Source of the DNA: Streptococcus sp. zg-86
GTDB taxonomy: Bacteria; Bacillota; Bacilli; Lactobacillales; Streptococcaceae
DNA: 64,000 bases
Direction of reading: 5' to 3'
NCBI RefSeq assembly: GCF_017639855.1
Contig: NZ_CP072115.1
Coordinates: forward strand, 248,001 to 312,000
The notes beneath the pieces were generated by a model. That model saw nothing but the letters and a program-made list of their open reading frames with translations. It was not told where the DNA came from and made no database searches. The translations under genes were made by a program, and so were the position numbers. Shown piece by piece: positions 24,779-33,614 of this stretch (positions are counted from its first letter, which is position 1; each line of letters starts with the position of its first letter).

Positions 24779-26213
24779 AATCTAATGAGTAGTAATTTCC
24801 GGTTACCTGACCTGCTAGCACCGCAATACCTGTTTGATCTTGGTGAGGAAAGACACGTCCGGAAAATACTTTTTCTCCTTTATTGATGAAAATTTCAAAG
24901 ACAGACTTGTCGATGAAGATGTTAGCGATTGTTACTTGGTTGGCAATTTGGCAATGACGTTCAGTACCAAAGTCGAGGGCGAAGGCTTCGCCACAGTCCT
25001 TACGGTCAAGAGTTACCTGTCCATTGGCAGGGTCAATAGAGAGTTTAAGTCCTTTTTTGTTTGCGTCTGCAAAGAGAACCAAGTCAATCTTGCTATCCGC
25101 TTCTACTGTCAATTCCAATTCGTAGCAATTGTTTGTTGCTACTTTTGGTGCGAAAATCTGGCTATCTGTACGGAGGCTCGTAATCGCTTCAACAGGGTAT
25201 TGGTAGAGTTTACCGTCTTGAAGCGTCAGTTCTTTGACAAGGGACAGGCAGCCTTGGTAATCGTAGCGGTCTGTCGGATATTCCACATCTGGTAGTGCAA
25301 GCCAGCTGACGGAAAGCGCTCGTCCGTCAGGAGCATTGAAGGCTTGAGTGGCGTAGCATTCAAAGCCATAATCTAGTTGTTGAAGGGGGCTTGGATCGAC
25401 CATTATAGCTGTTTCTGGGTCAAAGGACTGTGCAATCTTATACAGATTTGGATAGATATTGTCGTAGTCAAGAACGCTTTTATCTAGTCCTTGCGGGCAA
25501 TAAAGAAGGATAGGCTTTTCATCGATGAAAACGAGATTTGGGCATTCCATCATATAGGCAGTCAAGTTATTAGCGAAATCTAAATCAGCCACATACTCCC
25601 AGTTGAGGTAGTCATTGTCCACAGCCTTGTAGAGTTTGATGATTCCTTTTTTGTCCAGATTTTGTCCGCCGACAATCGCATAGTAGTCACCTTTGAAGTT
25701 AAAAATTTGTGGGTCGCGGAAGTGGTCTGTTGTGTCGTCTGGCTGATCAATCAAAATGTGATCGATTTTTTGAATCTCCCCCTTTGTATCCATGAGAGCG
25801 CCGATTTGGTAAGGGTGGCGAATCCAGTTTTCATCGCGAACATTTCCTGTATAAAAGAGGAAAAGCTTGTCACCAAACTGCATGGCAGATCCCGAATAAG
25901 CACCGTGGCTGTCGAGTGGTGTGTCAGGGTAGACCATGGTTCCTGTTGGCTCGAAGTGAACCAAGTCGGTTGACTCGGTATGAACCCATGATTTCAATCC
26001 ATGAGCTGCCCCAAATGGAAAGTATTGGTAGAAGAGGGTCCATTTTCCATTAAAATAAGAAAAGCCATTGGGATCATTTAAGAGGCCGTGAGGTGTTTCA
26101 ATGTGGAAATTGGTTCTCCAAGGGGAATGTTTGGTATTCTGGGTAATCTTGTCAATATAGTCTGCTGGCCAATCCGCATAAGCGCGGTAGCGTTCTTCAG
26201 TTGTGAAGGCCAT
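24759..26213 (-). CDS. scrB: Sucrose-6-phosphate hydrolase (GH32)
   Basis: The 484-residue cytosolic enzyme cleaves sucrose-6-phosphate from the PTS into glucose-6-phosphate and fructose. Catalytic residues are D47 in LLNDPNG, D167 in FRDP and E223 in MMECPN. Beta-propeller and beta-sandwich domains are full length. It is divergent from scrA across a 225-bp control region and overlaps scrR at its 3' end. It is not a close copy of SusH: lengths and motif contexts differ. Confidence 0.93.
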   Translation of the reverse strand: MAFTTEERYRAYADWPADYIDKITQNTKHSPWRTNFHIETPHGLLNDPNGFSYFNGKWTLFYQYFPFGAAHGLKSWVHTESTDLVHFEPTGTMVYPDTPLDSHGAYSGSAMQFGDKLFLFYTGNVRDENWIRHPYQIGALMDTKGEIQKIDHILIDQPDDTTDHFRDPQIFNFKGDYYAIVGGQNLDKKGIIKLYKAVDNDYLNWEYVADLDFANNLTAYMMECPNLVFIDEKPILLYCPQGLDKSVLDYDNIYPNLYKIAQSFDPETAIMVDPSPLQQLDYGFECYATQAFNAPDGRALSVSWLALPDVEYPTDRYDYQGCLSLVKELTLQDGKLYQYPVEAITSLRTDSQIFAPKVATNNCYELELTVEADSKIDLVLFADANKKGLKLSIDPANGQVTLDRKDCGEAFALDFGTERHCQIANQVTIANIFIDKSVFEIFINKGEKVFSGRVFPHQDQTGIAVLAGQVTGNYYSLDYGRKTH

Positions 26214-26259
26214 GTTGTCTCCTTATGTTATCTTGTACGTATTTCTTCTATTAGTTATA

Positions 26260-26400
26260 GTAATATAGTAAACGTTTGCTTGTCAAAAAGCAAGGTTTTA
26301 CCTTTAAAACTTAAAAAATAACGAAAATTTATGTCAAGCGTTTGACATATTGATAAAAAATGGTATAATAAAAAACATAGAAAGTTTGAAAATGCTTTCA
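26260..26400. promoter_or_regulatory. Divergent scrB/scrA promoters with ScrR operators
   Basis: scrA: TTGACA (26342-26347) and TATAAT (26364-26369) with 16 bp. The -35 lies in the palindrome TGTCAAGCGTTTGACA (26332-26347). scrB (minus strand): TTGACA (26286-26281) with the palindrome AGCAAACGTTTACT lying just downstream in its spacer. A third inverted repeat TTTGAAAATGCTTTCAAA (26385-26402) follows the scrA -10 and could be another ScrR site or a weak cre. Confidence 0.75.
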
Positions 26401-26438
26401 AAAAAGAAAATAGTTAATTAAAGGAGATTTTTGCAAAG

Positions 26439-28322
26439 ATGAATAATACTGAAATTGCAAAAAGTGTCATCGAAGCCTTGGGTGGACGTGAGAATGTCAA
26501 CAGTGTAGCTCACTGTGCAACTCGTCTACGTGTCATGGTAAAAGATGAAAATAAAATCGACAAAGCACGTGTCGAAGATATTGAGAAGGTGCAAGGTGCC
26601 TTCTTTAACTCAGGTCAATACCAAATCATCTTTGGTACTGGTACAGTAAATAAGATTTATGATGAAGTCGTAGCACTTGGTTTGCCAACTTCTTCAAAGG
26701 ACGATATGAAAGCAGAAGCTGCTAAGCAAGGAAATGCCTTCCAACGTGCTATTCGTACATTTGGTGACGTCTTTGTTCCAATCATTCCAGCAATCGTAGC
26801 AACCGGTTTGTTCATGGGCTTCCGTGGCTTGTTGACACAAGAAGCGATTATGTCCTTCTTTGGCATAGCGGAGTACAACCCTGACTTTATCACCTATACT
26901 CAAATTTTAACAGATACAGCCTTTATCGTCCTTCCAGCCCTTGTAGTATGGTCAACCTTCCGTGTATTTGGTGGAAACCAAACTATTGGTATCGTACTTG
27001 GAATGATGCTCATCTCTGGTTCTTTACCAAACGCTTGGGCAGTAGCTTCAGGTGGGGATGTGACGCCAATGCAATTCTTTGGCTTTATTCCAGTCGTTGG
27101 TTTGCAAGGATCTGTTCTTCCAGCCTTCATTATCGGTATTGTTGGTGCTAAATTTGAAAAATTAGTCCGCAAGTATGTCCCAGAAGTGCTTGATCTCTTG
27201 GTAACACCATTTGTGACTCTCCTTGTGATGTCTATTCTTGGGTTGTTTGTCATTGGTCCGGTCTTCCACGTGGTTGAAAACTATATTTTGGCAGCGACAA
27301 ATGCTCTTCTTGCCCTTCCATTTGGTCTTCCAGGTCTCTTGATTGGTGGCTTGCATCAGGTTGTCGTGGTATCAGGTGTTCACCATATCTTCAACTTGTT
27401 GGAATCTCAATTGGTGGCAAATACGGGAGCAAACCCATTTAACGCCATTATCACTGCGGCTATGACAGCACAAGGTGCGGCAACCATTGCAGTTGGTGTG
27501 AAAACAAAAAATCCTAAATTGAAAGCTCTTGCTTTCCCAGCAGCTCTTGCAGCCTTCTTGGGAATTACAGAGCCAGCTATCTTTGGTGTAAACTTACGCT
27601 TCCGTAAACCATTCTTCCTTTCATTGATTGCAGGTGCAATCGGTGGAGCCGTTGCCTCTCTCCTAGGACTTGCAGGTACTGCATTTGGGATTACGATTAT
27701 TCCAGGTACCCTCCTTTACTTGAATGGACAACTTTTCTCTTACCTCTTGATGGTTGCTGTATCATTCGTAGCAGGTTTCACTCTTACTTACATGTTCGGA
27801 TTTGAAGATGAAGAAGCTCCTGCTAAAGCTACTGAAACAGCAAAAGAAGTCCCAGTAGCTCTTGTTAACGAAGAAACCTTTGTGTCACCACTTTCAGGTG
27901 AAGTAGTTGCCCTTGAAAATGTTAATGATCCTGTCTTTTCATCAGGTGCAATGGGGAAAGGTCTTGCAGTTAAACCTTCTGAAGGTGTTGTGTATGCACC
28001 AGCAGATGCAGAAGTCACTATCGCCTTTGAAACAGGTCATGCTTATGGCTTGAAGACCGCAAGTGGTGCTGAAATCCTTATCCACATTGGTATTGATACA
28101 GTATCAATGAATGGTGAAGGGTTTGAGAAATTAGTTGCAGCAGGTGATACAGTTGCAGCAGGTACACCGATTGCTAAGTTCGATGCAGGTAAAATTGCAG
28201 CAGCAGGTCTTGATGATACTACTATGGTCATCGTGACAAATACAGCAGAATTTACAACCGTTGAAGCTCTTGCAAATGCGACAGTAGCGCATGGAGATGC
28301 CTTCCTTAAAGTTGTAAAATAA
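26439..28322 (+). CDS. scrA: PTS sucrose transporter EIIBCA
   Basis: The 627-residue, single-chain permease imports sucrose and phosphorylates it to sucrose-6-phosphate. The EIIB domain occupies the first ~90 residues, with phosphorylation Cys26 in HCATRLRV. The EIIC domain (about 105-455) has ten or so hydrophobic segments, including GITEPAIFGVNLR. After an Ala/Glu-rich linker, the EIIA domain (about 485-627) carries the active histidine in ILIHIGIDTV. The complete B-C-A order means no separate EIIA is required. It stands divergent from scrB and is followed by a terminator and scrK. Confidence 0.95.
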   Translation: MNNTEIAKSVIEALGGRENVNSVAHCATRLRVMVKDENKIDKARVEDIEKVQGAFFNSGQYQIIFGTGTVNKIYDEVVALGLPTSSKDDMKAEAAKQGNAFQRAIRTFGDVFVPIIPAIVATGLFMGFRGLLTQEAIMSFFGIAEYNPDFITYTQILTDTAFIVLPALVVWSTFRVFGGNQTIGIVLGMMLISGSLPNAWAVASGGDVTPMQFFGFIPVVGLQGSVLPAFIIGIVGAKFEKLVRKYVPEVLDLLVTPFVTLLVMSILGLFVIGPVFHVVENYILAATNALLALPFGLPGLLIGGLHQVVVVSGVHHIFNLLESQLVANTGANPFNAIITAAMTAQGAATIAVGVKTKNPKLKALAFPAALAAFLGITEPAIFGVNLRFRKPFFLSLIAGAIGGAVASLLGLAGTAFGITIIPGTLLYLNGQLFSYLLMVAVSFVAGFTLTYMFGFEDEEAPAKATETAKEVPVALVNEETFVSPLSGEVVALENVNDPVFSSGAMGKGLAVKPSEGVVYAPADAEVTIAFETGHAYGLKTASGAEILIHIGIDTVSMNGEGFEKLVAAGDTVAAGTPIAKFDAGKIAAAGLDDTTMVIVTNTAEFTTVEALANATVAHGDAFLKVVK

Positions 28323-28329
28323 TCACATG

Positions 28330-28350
28330 AAAAAGGCGTTTCGCCTTTTT
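28330..28350 (+). terminator. Terminator after scrA
   Basis: AAAAAGGCG and CGCCTTTTT form a symmetric stem around a short loop, ending in Ts. Confidence 0.85.
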
Positions 28351-28369
28351 CTTACGCCTAAAATTATGG

Positions 28370-28398
28370 TATAATAAACTAGAATGAAACTGATTTCA
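28370..28398 (+). promoter_or_regulatory. scrK -10 element and LacI-type operator
   Basis: TATAAT (28370-28375) is followed by the imperfect palindrome TGAAACTGATTTCA (28385-28398), just before the AGGAGA ribosome binding site. It suggests that scrK is a separate transcription unit under ScrR or a related LacI regulator. Confidence 0.6.
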
Positions 28399-28412
28399 AA
28401 AGGAGATAAAAG

Positions 28413-29294
28413 ATGACAAAATTGTATGGTAGCCTTGAAGCTGGAGGGACTAAATTTGTCTGTGCTGTAGGAGATGAAAATTTTCAAGTCATTGAAAAAA
28501 CGCAATTTCCAACGACGACACCTTATGAGACGATTGAGCGTACAGTTGAATTTTTCAAGCGCTATGAAGATCGTTTGGCAGGGATTGCAATTGGATCATT
28601 TGGGCCAATTGATATTGATCAAAATTCAGCTACCTACGGCTATATCACAACGACTCCAAAACCTCATTGGGCAAATGTTGATTTGTTAGGCTTGATTGCC
28701 AAAGAATTTAAGATTCCTTTTTACTTTACGACAGATGTGAACTCGTCTGCATTTGGGGAAGCTCTTGTTCGTAAGGGAGTAACGAGCCTCGTTTATTATA
28801 CAATCGGTACAGGAATTGGAGCTGGTGCTATCCAAAATGGAGAATTCATTGGTGGAGTAGGGCATACAGAAGCTGGTCATACTTATCTTGCTTTGCATCC
28901 ACAGGATGTTGCCAAAGAATTTAAGGGTGTTTGTCCCTTCCATAATGGCTGTTTGGAGGGCTTGGCAGCAGGTCCGTCATTGGAAGCTCGTACAGGTATT
29001 CGTGGAGAATTGATTGAGCAAAATGCGGATGTCTGGGATGTTCAGGCCTACTATATTGCTCAAGCAGCAGTACAGGCAACCTTGATGTACCGTCCACAAG
29101 TCATTGTTTTTGGTGGTGGTGTCATGGGGCAAGAACACATGCTGAAACGTGTACGTGATAAATTTACCGCTTTGATGAATGGTTATGTACCAACGCCAGA
29201 TGTGACAGAGTATATCGTAACACCAGCCGTTGCTGAAAATGGCTCAGCAACCCTTGGAAACTTTGCTTTGGCAAAGCAAGTCTCTGAAAAATAG
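28413..29294 (+). CDS. scrK: Fructokinase (ROK family)
   Basis: The 293-residue cytosolic kinase makes fructose-6-phosphate from the fructose freed by ScrB and SusH. The phosphate-binding loop is GSLEAGGTKFVCAVG near residue 5. The ROK catalytic and zinc region is GHTEAGHTYLALHP with CPFHNGCLEGLAAGPS (C-X2-H-X2-C) near residue 172. GGGVMGQEHML and the late adenine-binding strand also fit the family. The product completes the scr pathway, next to manA as in other streptococci. Confidence 0.93.
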   Translation: MTKLYGSLEAGGTKFVCAVGDENFQVIEKTQFPTTTPYETIERTVEFFKRYEDRLAGIAIGSFGPIDIDQNSATYGYITTTPKPHWANVDLLGLIAKEFKIPFYFTTDVNSSAFGEALVRKGVTSLVYYTIGTGIGAGAIQNGEFIGGVGHTEAGHTYLALHPQDVAKEFKGVCPFHNGCLEGLAAGPSLEARTGIRGELIEQNADVWDVQAYYIAQAAVQATLMYRPQVIVFGGGVMGQEHMLKRVRDKFTALMNGYVPTPDVTEYIVTPAVAENGSATLGNFALAKQVSEK

Positions 29295-29299
29295 GAATA

Positions 29300-29440
29300 G
29301 AAGTGAGGCTGGGCAAAAAGTCTTAAAAAGAGTAAATGGCTTAGATTAACGTTGTCAAGAAACGTTGATTCTAAGCCATTTTATATTGTTCAGTTTTTAA
29401 GAGGAAGGTCAAAAATTGAGTTTTTGCCCAGCTTCCTTTT
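29300..29440. repeat. Large inverted repeat between scrK and manA
   Basis: Outer arms GAGGCTGGGCAAAAA and TTTTTGCCCAGCTTC enclose a second near-perfect stem, AATGGCTTAGATTAACGTT with AACGTTGATTCTAAGCCATT. It can fold into a long cruciform or act as a bidirectional terminator. It occupies most of the 260-bp gap. Confidence 0.8.
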
Positions 29441-29554
29441 CCGTTTCTAGCAAGTAACATTTTCTCTCCTTTTTTGAGAAATCTTTGAGGAAAATTCGCT
29501 TTTTCATCTCATTTTTGCTATGATAGCAGTAAGAAATAGAAATGAGGAATCATT

Positions 29555-30499
29555 ATGGCGGAACCATTATTTTTACAATCGGTTATGCAGGAAAAAATTT
29601 GGGGCGGAACTAGACTTCGGGACGAATTTGGCTATGAAAGCCCTAGTGATCATGTCGGTGAATATTGGGCGATTTCAGCCCACCCAAATGGTGTTTCTTT
29701 GATTAAAAATGGGACTTATGCAGGTTGGAAATTAGATGATTTGTACCATGAACACCGCGAACTCTTTGCTCATCGAACAGAAGAAGTTTTCCCCCTTTTG
29801 ACGAAAATTTTAGATGCCAACGACTGGTTGAGCGTACAAGTTCACCCAGATGATGCGTATGGCTTGGCGCATGAGGGAGAGCTTGGCAAGACCGAATGTT
29901 GGTATATTTTAGCAGCTGATGAGGGATCTGAAATTATTTACGGGCACAAGGCTCTCTCAAAAGAAGAACTCCGTGAAAAGATTGATCAGAAAGATTGGGA
30001 AGGGCTGTTGCAGAAGGTTCCTGTCAAAGCTGGCGATTTCTTCTATGTCCCAAGTGGGACTATTCATGCTATTGGACAGGGTATTATGATTTTGGAAACC
30101 CAGCAATCAAGCGATACCACCTACCGTGTCTATGATTTTGACCGAAAGGATGATGCGGGGAATCTGAGGGAATTGCATTTGGAAAAATCCATTGATGTGA
30201 CAAGGATTGGAGAGCCAGCAAATAGCCGTCCGGTTACCCTACACGTAGATGATTTACTCTCAACCCTGCTTGTTGCTAATAACTTTTTCAGTGTTTACAA
30301 GTGGGAGTTAACTGGTCAAGTTCATATGCAGCAAACAGCTGACTATTATTTGGTTAGTGTCTTGACTGGTCAAGGGGAACTTATTATTGACGGTCAGGTC
30401 TATCTAATTGGAAAAGGTGACCACCTTATCTTACCTGCAGATGTGACTGAGTGGACTTTGAAGGGGCAAGAATTAGAAATTATTGCTAGTCATCCATAA
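29555..30499 (+). CDS. manA: Mannose-6-phosphate isomerase, class I
   Basis: The 314-residue zinc enzyme interconverts mannose-6-phosphate and fructose-6-phosphate, linking ManLMN-imported mannose to glycolysis. The cupin metal site is QVHPDDAYG near residue 95 with a glutamate in the KTECWYIL segment. The FFYVPSGTIHAIGQGI histidine motif and the arginine in TTYRVYDFDR are also present. The length matches Firmicute type I enzymes. It stands next to scrK. Confidence 0.94.
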   Translation: MAEPLFLQSVMQEKIWGGTRLRDEFGYESPSDHVGEYWAISAHPNGVSLIKNGTYAGWKLDDLYHEHRELFAHRTEEVFPLLTKILDANDWLSVQVHPDDAYGLAHEGELGKTECWYILAADEGSEIIYGHKALSKEELREKIDQKDWEGLLQKVPVKAGDFFYVPSGTIHAIGQGIMILETQQSSDTTYRVYDFDRKDDAGNLRELHLEKSIDVTRIGEPANSRPVTLHVDDLLSTLLVANNFFSVYKWELTGQVHMQQTADYYLVSVLTGQGELIIDGQVYLIGKGDHLILPADVTEWTLKGQELEIIASHP

Positions 30500-30639
30500 G
30501 CACAAAAATATGCTAGAAATAGAACCGATGGGCAGTTGCTTCATCGGTTTAAACTGTCGCTCATTCTTGAAAGTAGTGGGGAAACATGCTATAATGAAAA
30601 GAACACAAAAAATAAGAATCGATACAAGTAAGGAAAACA

Positions 30640-33165
30640 ATGGCAAATATTTTAAAAACAATTATCGAAAATGATAAAGGTGAATTACGAAAATTAGAAA
30701 AGATGGCTGATAAGGTCCTTGCTTATGCAGATGAAATGGCAGCCTTATCAGATGAGCAACTACAAGCAAAAACAGCAGAATTTAAAGCGCGTTACCACAA
30801 TGGGGAAAGTCTAGATGACTTGCTCTATGAAGCCTTTGCGGTAGTCCGTGAGGGAGCAAAACGTGTTCTTGGTCTATTTCCTTATAAAGTGCAGGTAATG
30901 GGAGGGATTGTTCTCCACCATGGGGATGTTCCTGAGATGCGTACGGGTGAAGGGAAAACGTTGACAGCGACCATGCCAGTCTATCTAAATGCCTTGTCTG
31001 GAGAAGGAGTGCACGTTGTCACAGTCAATGAGTACCTGTCAGAACGTGATGCGACAGAAATGGGTGAGCTGTACTCATGGCTTGGTTTGTCTGTTGGAAT
31101 TAACTTGGCTGCTAAGTCTTCCTTTGAAAAACGGGAAGCCTACAATTGCGATATTACCTACTCAACGAACTCAGAGATTGGTTTTGATTACCTTCGTGAT
31201 AACATGGTCGTTCGTGCAGAAGATATGGTGCAACGTCCACTTAATTACGCCTTGGTCGATGAGGTTGACTCTATCTTAATCGATGAAGCACGGACGCCGT
31301 TGATTGTATCTGGTCAAACATCTTCTGAAACCAATCAATTGTATTTCCTTGCCGACAATTTGGTGAAATCATTAAACGACGAGGATTACATTATTGATGT
31401 TCCTTCAAAGACTATTAGTCTATCGGATTCTGGGATTGATAAGGCAGAGAGTTTCTTTAGGTTGAGCAATTTATATGACATTGAAAATGTTGCCTTGACT
31501 CACTTTATTGACAATGCTTTACGTGCTAACTACATCATGATTTATGATATTGATTATCTCGTAAATGAAGAGCAAGAAGTCATGATTATTGATCCATTTA
31601 CAGGACGGACCATGGAAGGTCGTCGTTATTCAGACGGTCTTCACCAAGCGATTGAAGCCAAAGAAGGTGTTCCTGTTCAAAATGAATCAAAAACCAGCGC
31701 CTCTATCACTTATCAAAATCTTTTCCGTATGTATAAAAAACTATCCGGAATGACAGGTACTGGTAAGACAGAGGAAGAAGAATTCCGTGAAATTTACAAT
31801 ATTCGTGTGATTCCAATTCCAACCAATCGCCCAATTGCTCGTATTGACCATGAAGATTTGCTGTATCCAAGTTTGGATTACAAGTTCAATGCAGTTGTGG
31901 CAGATGTGAAGGCACGCTACGAAAAAGGACAGCCTGTCTTGGTTGGTACAGTAGCTGTTGAAACTTCTGATTACCTTTCAAAACGCTTAGTTGCTGCGGG
32001 TGTACCGCACGAAGTATTGAATGCGAAAAACCACTACCGTGAAGCACAAATTATCATGAATGCTGGTCAACGTGGTGCGGTGACGATTGCCACCAATATG
32101 GCTGGACGTGGTACGGATATCAAGTTGGGCCCGGGTGTCCGTGAACTTGGTGGGCTTTGTGTCATTGGTACAGAACGCCATGAGAGTCGTCGGATTGATA
32201 ATCAGCTTCGTGGACGTTCTGGTCGTCAAGGAGATCCAGGTGAGTCACAATTCTATCTTTCTCTGGAAGATGATTTGATGAAACGTTTTGGTTCAGAGCG
32301 AATCAAGGCCTTCATGGAACGCATGAATTTGACGGAAGAAGAGTCTGTGATTAAGTCAAAAATGCTAACCCGTCAGGTAGAAGGGGCGCAAAAACGTGTC
32401 GAAGGAAATAACTATGATTCTCGTAAACAAGTCCTTCAATACGACGATGTGATGCGTGAACAACGTGAGATTATTTATCGTCAACGCCATGATGTCATCA
32501 CAGCCAATCGCGACTTAGCACCTGAAATCAAGGCGATGATTCTGCGGACTATTGAACGTCAGGTAGCAGACCATACTGTAGGAAAACGCGAGAAAGATTT
32601 GCAGGCTATTCTGAACTTTGCTCAGTTGAATCTTGTTCCGGAAGAGTCTATCGATTTAGCAGATTTGGAAGGCAAGTCAGATAAAGAAATCGTAGCAGAC
32701 TTGTATGAGCGTTCCTTAGCAGTCTATGACAGTCAAGTTGCAAAATTGCGTGATGAAGACCGTGTGAGAGAATTCCAAAAGGTATTGATTCTCCGTGTTG
32801 TAGACAATAAATGGACAGACCATATTGACATGATGGATCAACTCCGCAATGCAGTAAGTCTTCGTGGCTATGCTCAAAACAATCCAGTTGTGGAATACCA
32901 ATCAGAAGCCTTCACAACCTTTAATGATATGATTGCTTCGATTGAGTTTGATGTGACACGTCTGATGATGAAAGCACAGATTCATGATAATATTGAACGT
33001 GAACGTACAACACCAGAAGCCCACACAACAGCTACGAAGAATATTGTTCCTGCTCAAGCGCAAGCGGCAACAGGAGAACGAGTAAGCTTTGAAGGTGTGG
33101 ATCGCAATGACCCATGTCCATGTCAGTCAGGCAAAAAATTCAAGAACTGTCATGGTCGTAAGTAA
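30640..33165 (+). CDS. secA: Preprotein translocase ATPase SecA
   Basis: The 841-residue motor drives secretory proteins through SecYEG. Visible features are Walker A-containing MRTGEGKTL near residue 102, DEVDSILIDEARTPL (Walker B), the helicase II block ATNMAGRGTDIKLG near 485, QLRGRSGRQGDPG, and the C-terminal zinc-binding tail NDPCPCQSGKKFKNCHG that binds SecB or lipids. The length and tail are typical of the housekeeping SecA1; an accessory SecA2 would lack this tail. Confidence 0.97.
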   Translation: MANILKTIIENDKGELRKLEKMADKVLAYADEMAALSDEQLQAKTAEFKARYHNGESLDDLLYEAFAVVREGAKRVLGLFPYKVQVMGGIVLHHGDVPEMRTGEGKTLTATMPVYLNALSGEGVHVVTVNEYLSERDATEMGELYSWLGLSVGINLAAKSSFEKREAYNCDITYSTNSEIGFDYLRDNMVVRAEDMVQRPLNYALVDEVDSILIDEARTPLIVSGQTSSETNQLYFLADNLVKSLNDEDYIIDVPSKTISLSDSGIDKAESFFRLSNLYDIENVALTHFIDNALRANYIMIYDIDYLVNEEQEVMIIDPFTGRTMEGRRYSDGLHQAIEAKEGVPVQNESKTSASITYQNLFRMYKKLSGMTGTGKTEEEEFREIYNIRVIPIPTNRPIARIDHEDLLYPSLDYKFNAVVADVKARYEKGQPVLVGTVAVETSDYLSKRLVAAGVPHEVLNAKNHYREAQIIMNAGQRGAVTIATNMAGRGTDIKLGPGVRELGGLCVIGTERHESRRIDNQLRGRSGRQGDPGESQFYLSLEDDLMKRFGSERIKAFMERMNLTEEESVIKSKMLTRQVEGAQKRVEGNNYDSRKQVLQYDDVMREQREIIYRQRHDVITANRDLAPEIKAMILRTIERQVADHTVGKREKDLQAILNFAQLNLVPEESIDLADLEGKSDKEIVADLYERSLAVYDSQVAKLRDEDRVREFQKVLILRVVDNKWTDHIDMMDQLRNAVSLRGYAQNNPVVEYQSEAFTTFNDMIASIEFDVTRLMMKAQIHDNIERERTTPEAHTTATKNIVPAQAQAATGERVSFEGVDRNDPCPCQSGKKFKNCHGRK

Positions 33166-33181
33166 ATGAAGAAAACATGAG

Positions 33182-33238
33182 GGAGGAGTGAGGTTATCCA
33201 GTATTCGAAAGAATATGGGGTTTCCCACTTCTTTTTTG
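33182..33238 (+). terminator. Hairpin and T tract between secA and acpS
   Basis: GGAGTGAGGTTATCC and GGGTTTCCCACTTC can pair around an inner CAGTATTC/GAATATGG stem, followed by TTTTTT. The stem sits directly before acpS, so it may be a terminator or an attenuator that limits expression of acpS and alr. Confidence 0.6.
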
Positions 33239-33242
33239 GGAA

Positions 33243-33614
33243 ATGATAATAGGACACGGAATAGACATACAAGAAATGGCTGCTGTGGAAGTAGCGATGA
33301 AGAAGCACGAACGATTTGCCAGTAAAGTATTGACCGAAAATGAATTAGATCGTTTTCGACAGTTGAAACACCGACGGCAAGTCGAGTATTTAGCAGGCCG
33401 TTGGTCAGCGAAAGAAGCCTTTGTCAAGGCACTTGGAACAGGGATTGGGCAAGTCGGTTTTCACGATATTGAAATTTTAACAGATAAAAAAGGGGCACCC
33501 TATATCGCCAAGTCCCCTATTCAAGCCAAGTCCTGGATTAGCATTAGCCACTCGGCCGGTTTTGTGCAGGCAAGTGTTATTTTGGAGGAAGTAGATGAGA
33601 GCAAGCATTCATAG
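33243..33614 (+). CDS. acpS: Holo-[acyl-carrier-protein] synthase
   Basis: The 123-residue enzyme transfers 4'-phosphopantetheine from CoA to the serine of AcpP (encoded at 42972-43196), making active carrier protein. Its Mg2+ site shows in IIGHGIDIQE (Asp8) and in AGRWSAKEAFVKALGTG (Glu near residue 58). The WISISHSAGFV block is also diagnostic. The start has a poor ribosome binding site. Its last 20 bp overlap alr, so alr translation is probably coupled. Confidence 0.93.
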   Translation: MIIGHGIDIQEMAAVEVAMKKHERFASKVLTENELDRFRQLKHRRQVEYLAGRWSAKEAFVKALGTGIGQVGFHDIEILTDKKGAPYIAKSPIQAKSWISISHSAGFVQASVILEEVDESKHS

